Positions 60,739 through 64,000 of a stretch of 64,000 nucleotides of DNA are shown here, piece by piece. Below the pieces are notes generated by a model, which had not been told where the DNA came from, did no database searches, and was given only the letters and a program-made list of their open reading frames with translations. Positions within the stretch are counted from its first letter, which is position 1. Every line of letters begins with the position of its first letter. Both the position numbers and the translations under genes were made by a program. Source of the stretch: Salana multivorans (GTDB taxonomy: Bacteria > Actinomycetota > Actinomycetes > Actinomycetales > Beutenbergiaceae); assembly GCF_003751805.1 (NCBI RefSeq), contig NZ_RKHQ01000001.1, positions 1,860,001 through 1,924,000 on the forward strand, written 5' to 3'.

Positions 60739-60869
60739 GTCCGCTCTGTGCGGATCGGTGCGGTGGGCGATCGCGTCCCAGGTGACGGAGACGGTCCTGA
60801 CCTGCGGTGATGCCGCTCGCGGGCCGGCCACGGCGTGATGAGGTGCCCGCGGGTCCGCGGACAGCGGAC
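60739..60869. repeat. Inverted pair of REP-like units (TCCGC-N5-GCGGA), element D
   Basis: Unit D1 at 60739-60758 (GTCCGCTCTGTGCGGATCGG) differs at one position from unit C1 at 42743. Unit D2 at 60852-60869 is in opposite orientation and keeps the GTCCGCT and GCGGA parts; with flanks, ACCCGTCCGCT is an 11-bp perfect inverted terminus. The pair fills the spacer between the convergent purD and SRPBCC genes. The plan (two hairpins inverted about 90-115 bases apart) repeats element C. Confidence 0.72.
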
Positions 60870-60883
60870 GGGTGCTCCGGTGG

Positions 60884-61360
60884 TCAGGCGCCCGGGACGG
60901 GAGCCAACTCCGCGATCTCCCTGATCCGGCGCAGCGTCACGGGGATGCCCTCGGCCGCCGCCGTCAGCCGGACCCGCGCCTGGTGCTCCGCGTCGTCCCC
61001 GAACCGCTCGGCGAAGACGGCCTCGGCCCTCGCCCCGAACTCCGTGTACTCGGTGAGCAGCGTCGCGCCGTCGTCGAGGGTGGCGAGCCGGTAGCCCCAG
61101 CGCACGTCGCTCGAGGTGACCGCCCAGCCGAACTCGACGTCGGCCTCGTTCGCGACCACCCGCGACGTCGTCGTCCACGTCCGCTCGGGTGTGCGGTTGT
61201 GGCCGACGAAGGTGGCGCCGACCGTGCGGTCCGGCCCCGCCCACTCGCACGCGTAGCACTGCGGGCTCCACTCACCGGTTCGCGTGACGTCGCTGACGAT
61301 CGCGAAGACCTCGGCCGCCGGGCGGCCGATCCGGATCGAGTCCTCGAGGCGGTAGCGCAT
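60884..61360 (-). CDS. SRPBCC (START-like) family protein
   Basis: A 158-residue helix-grip protein with a hydrophobic ligand pocket. The start MRYRLEDSIRIGRPAAEVFAIVSDVTRTGEWSPQC is the family signature, and the long C-terminal helix (AEGIPVTLRRIREIAEL) closes the pocket. Members bind lipids or aromatic intermediates or act as cyclases; here no pathway context is seen. The ATG at 61360 lies 6 nt after TAGCCC, whose TAG is the gnd stop codon, a weak version of the stop/-10 sharing seen elsewhere. Spacing to gnd (9 bases) also allows co-transcription. Confidence 0.85.
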   Translation of the reverse strand: MRYRLEDSIRIGRPAAEVFAIVSDVTRTGEWSPQCYACEWAGPDRTVGATFVGHNRTPERTWTTTSRVVANEADVEFGWAVTSSDVRWGYRLATLDDGATLLTEYTEFGARAEAVFAERFGDDAEHQARVRLTAAAEGIPVTLRRIREIAELAPVPGA

Positions 61361-61369
61361 GGTCGCGGG

Positions 61370-62815
61370 CTAGGACTCCTGCGTCTCCGACCGGTCGCCC
61401 GACCACTCGGTGTGGAACACGCCCGGGCGGTCGACCCGCCGGTACGTGTGCGCGCCGAAGAAGTCGCGCTGGCCCTGGACGAGGGCGGCCGGCAGGCGGT
61501 CGGCGCGCAGGCCGTCGTAGTAGGCGAGCGAGGACGCGAAGGCCGGTGCCGGGATGCCCGAGGCGGCCGCGACCGTCACGACCTCGCGCCACGCGTCCTG
61601 CGCGCGACCGAGCGCCTCGGCGAAGTACGGCGCGGCGAGCAGCAGCGGCAGGTCGGGCTGCGCCGCGTACGCGTCCGCGATCCGGTTGAGGAACTGGGCG
61701 CGGATGATGCACCCGCCGCGCCAGATCTTGGAGACGGCGCCCAGGTCGATCGCCCAGTCGTAGGCGGCGGCGCCCGCGCGGATGATGTCGAAGCCCTGCG
61801 AGTAGGCGACGATCTTCGAGGCGTACAGCGCCAGCCGGACCTGCTCGACGAAGGTCTCCGCGTCGTGCGCGAAGCCCTCGTGCTCGGCCGGGGCCGGACC
61901 GGGCAGACCGACCGCCGCGTCGCGCTGACCGCGCTGGGAGGACAGCGACCGCGCGAACACGGCCTCCGCGATGCCCGACGCGGGGACGCCGAGGTCGAGC
62001 GCCGTCTGCACGGTCCACGCGCCGGTGCCCTTGGCGCCGGCCTCGTCCAGGATGACGTCGACGAGTGCCTCGCCCGTCGCGGCGTCGTTCTGGCGCAGCA
62101 CCTCGGCCGTGATCTCGACGAGGTAGGACTCGAGCTCGCCCGTGTTCCACTCGGCGAAGACGTCGGCGATCTGGGCCGGGGTCTTGCCGGTGCCGCGACG
62201 GATCAGGTCGTACGCCTCGGCGATGAGCTGCATGTCGGCGTACTCGATGCCGTTGTGGACCATCTTGACGAAGTGGCCGGCGCCGTCGTGGCCGATGTGC
62301 GTCACGCAGGGCTCGCCCTCGGCGATCGCCGCGATCGAGCGCAGGATCGGGCCGAGCGTCACCCACGCCTCGTCCGAGCCGCCGGGCATGATCGACGGGC
62401 CGTTGAGCGCGCCCTCCTCGCCGCCGGAGATGCCGGCGCCGACGAAGTTGATGCCGGTCTCGCGGACCGCCTTCTCGCGGCGGATCGTATCCGGGAAGTG
62501 CGCGTTCCCGCCGTCGACGATGATGTCGCCCGGCTCGAAGACGCGGACCAGCTCGTCGATGACCGCGTCCGTCCCGGCGCCGGCCTTCACCATGATGATG
62601 GCCGTGCGCGGGCGCGCGAGCGACGCCGCGAACTCCTCGTAGGTGAAGGTCGGGACGAACTCGGCCTCCGGGTGCTCGACCACGAGGTGCTCGGTCTTCT
62701 CCGGCGAGCGGTTGAAGATGGCGACCTTGTTGCCGTTCCGGGCGAGGTTGCGGGCCAGGTTCGACCCCATCACCGCAAGTCCGACGACACCGATATCAGC
62801 GACAGGCTCAGTCAT
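61370..62815 (-). CDS. gnd: NADP-dependent 6-phosphogluconate dehydrogenase (decarboxylating)
   Basis: A 481-residue enzyme that oxidises and decarboxylates 6-phosphogluconate to ribulose 5-phosphate with NADPH formation. The Rossmann start GVVGLAVMGSNLARNLARNG and FNRSPEKTEHL (Arg for NADP) are followed by GISGGEEGALNGPSIMPGG, the catalytic Lys in GHFVKMVHNGIEYADMQLI, and the C-terminal substrate-binding FFGAHTYRRVD. Length is that of the long, dimeric form. A CAGAAT hexamer (62827-62822) ends 6 nt before the ATG at 62815. It supplies ribose for the purine and pyrimidine genes in the window. Confidence 0.96.
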   Translation of the reverse strand: MTEPVADIGVVGLAVMGSNLARNLARNGNKVAIFNRSPEKTEHLVVEHPEAEFVPTFTYEEFAASLARPRTAIIMVKAGAGTDAVIDELVRVFEPGDIIVDGGNAHFPDTIRREKAVRETGINFVGAGISGGEEGALNGPSIMPGGSDEAWVTLGPILRSIAAIAEGEPCVTHIGHDGAGHFVKMVHNGIEYADMQLIAEAYDLIRRGTGKTPAQIADVFAEWNTGELESYLVEITAEVLRQNDAATGEALVDVILDEAGAKGTGAWTVQTALDLGVPASGIAEAVFARSLSSQRGQRDAAVGLPGPAPAEHEGFAHDAETFVEQVRLALYASKIVAYSQGFDIIRAGAAAYDWAIDLGAVSKIWRGGCIIRAQFLNRIADAYAAQPDLPLLLAAPYFAEALGRAQDAWREVVTVAAASGIPAPAFASSLAYYDGLRADRLPAALVQGQRDFFGAHTYRRVDRPGVFHTEWSGDRSETQES

Positions 62816-63085
62816 GGCCCCATTCTGCCCTGCCGCGTCCAGCCCGTGGGCGCGGCGTCCGCCATGCGGTGCGGGTGGCGCTCGCCACGATGCCGGACGC
62901 GGACCGGGGACGCGCGCCCGGAGTGTGCGACCATGGATGCGACCGCTCGGTCGACCCACGTCCCGCGTTCGCGCACGGCCCCTCCGGACCCGCGACGCCG
63001 CCCGTGCGGCCCCGGTGGTCCCGGGTCTCCCGCGCCGACCCGAAGGCCCCACCGGGCCCGCGGCGCCGCACGCCTGAGGTTCCCC

Positions 63086-64000
63086 GTGACCGACGCCCCC
63101 GCCCCCTACGAGACGACGCAGCCCTCGCCCTTCGGCTCGCCGTCCTCCCCCTCCTCACCCACGTCGCTGTGGGGACCCGACCTGCGCTGGACGACGATCG
63201 GGTCGCTCGTCCTCGTGCTCCTCGCGGCGTTCGAGGCGATGGCCGTCACGACCGTCATGCCGATCGTCGCGGCCGACCTCGACGGCCAGGAGCTCTACGC
63301 CGTCGCCTTCTCCTCGACGCTCGCCGCCTCGGTCATCGCGATGGTCGCGGCCGGCCGGTGGTCCGACCGCTCCGGACCCGCCGGGCCGCTCGTCGGCGGC
63401 GTCGTCGTCTTCCTCGTCGGACTCGTCGTGGCCGGGACGGCCGGCTCGATGCCGATCCTCGTCGTCGGCCGGTTCCTCCAGGGGCTCGGCGGCGGCGCCA
63501 TCACCGTGACGCTCTACGTCCTCATCGCGCGCCTGTACCCGGCATTCCTGCAGCCGCGCATCTTCGGGCTCTTCTCCGCGGCCTGGGTCGTGCCGTCGAT
63601 GGTCGGCCCGTACCTCGCGGGCGTCATCACCGAGCACGCGAGCTGGCACTGGGTGTTCCTCGGCGTCGCGCTCGTGGAGATCCCGGCGCTCGCCCTCCTC
63701 GTCCCGGCGCTGCGCTCGCTGCGCGCGGCGTCCCGCGCCGTCGACACGGGTGGCGACGCGAGCGCCGACCCGACCCGGATCGACGACGCGGCCGGCGTCC
63801 TCGCGGTGGATGCCGCTGCGACGGTGGACGGCGTCCCCGGCGCCCCGCGGCGCGGCGCCCGCGTGCTGGCCACGCCCGTGGCGCTGGCGCTGGCGACGGT
63901 CGTCGCGATCGGAGTCGTCGCGGTCGGCAGCCTGGTCGAGGTGATCGACGGTCCGATCGTGTGGGCCGGCGTGGCCGCGGTCCTGGTCCTCGTGGTCCTC
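63086..64000 (+). CDS. MFS transporter (DHA2-like), N-terminal part, cut by window end
   Basis: An open frame of 305 codons runs off the window. After a Ser/Pro-rich cytoplasmic start come LVLVLLAAFEAMAVTTVMPIVAADLDG (helix 1 with the family AMAVTTVMP pattern), the VGRFLQGLGGGAITVTLYVLIARLYP helix with motif-C-like GLFSAAWVVPSMVGPYLAGVI, and at least seven hydrophobic segments so far. This is the DHA2-type multidrug/antiporter layout, usually of 14 helices. GTG 63086 is the first start after the upstream stop. It is divergent from gnd across 270 bases in which I see no clear promoter. Confidence 0.85.
   Translation, partial: MTDAPAPYETTQPSPFGSPSSPSSPTSLWGPDLRWTTIGSLVLVLLAAFEAMAVTTVMPIVAADLDGQELYAVAFSSTLAASVIAMVAAGRWSDRSGPAGPLVGGVVVFLVGLVVAGTAGSMPILVVGRFLQGLGGGAITVTLYVLIARLYPAFLQPRIFGLFSAAWVVPSMVGPYLAGVITEHASWHWVFLGVALVEIPALALLVPALRSLRAASRAVDTGGDASADPTRIDDAAGVLAVDAAATVDGVPGAPRRGARVLATPVALALATVVAIGVVAVGSLVEVIDGPIVWAGVAAVLVLVVL

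Noticed and set aside
62780..62800. CACCGATATC sequence resembling the palindrome arm
   Set aside because: It lies inside the conserved first codons of gnd (encoding the ADIGVVG start) and lacks the rest of the arm and any partner.

Overview
The window is very GC-rich DNA (well over 70% G+C by eye) with GTG starts, densely packed genes and actinobacterial families (K+-independent H+-pyrophosphatase, Septum_form/DUF4190 proteins, LppM-like lipoprotein, AbiEi-DUF559 protein). Gene content and order (DedA, TrmH, class II aldolase, purA; pyrE; purD; gnd) suggest a Micrococcales actinobacterium, probably near Cellulomonadaceae or Promicromonosporaceae; the genus is an inference. I see 50 protein genes (two cut by the window ends), no tRNA or rRNA, no CRISPR and no transposase or integrase.

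Layout. 1-5556: two convergent runs encoding glycosyltransferases, a hydrolase-like protein, an adenylate-forming enzyme, an MBL-fold hydrolase and a KAS III enzyme, probably one specialised-lipid cluster. 5599-13771: MrfA-like helicase, argS, a lipoprotein and the proton-pumping pyrophosphatase. 13840-15071: an AbiEi-DUF559 gene bracketed by two related 59-bp palindromes. 15143-27592: GPH sugar symporter, a sigma factor fused to a membrane anchor and extracellular region, a prolyl oligopeptidase, a GH65 phosphorylase with beta-phosphoglucomutase under a LacI-type palindrome, topoisomerase IB and an amidase. 27694-38580: NUDIX, LppM-like lipoprotein, clpB, secreted GH35 beta-galactosidase, LLM oxidoreductase, two Septum_form paralogues and exonuclease III. 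38620-40989: a large orphan protein carrying an LQRxxGNxAV motif like those of contractile-injection-system cargo.

41213-49347 is mostly housekeeping (pyrE, ECF sigma with its membrane partner, DedA, TrmH, aldolase, purA). Between purA and a VOC gene sits a 4-kb accessory module, 49355-53414: a five-gene overlapping operon (secreted lactococcin-972-like peptide, lipoprotein, membrane adaptor, ABC ATPase, FtsX/MacB-like permease) flanked by a near-perfect 57-bp direct repeat. It is the best candidate for an acquired, little-described system here. 53454-64000 returns to core genes: NCS2 purine permease, CYTH-CHAD protein, an MFS exporter divergent from its likely HTH repressor across three overlapping operator dyads, purD, an SRPBCC protein, gnd and a truncated MFS exporter.

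Two genome-wide themes stand out. About 20 genes carry a -10-like hexamer (consensus TANNNT) ending 6-8 nt before the start codon, the signature of leaderless transcription. Two families of intergenic palindromes recur: the 59-bp element, and TCCGC-N5-GCGGA units arranged as inverted pairs downstream of the SDR gene and of purD. All identifications come from reading motifs and gene context; no database search was run.
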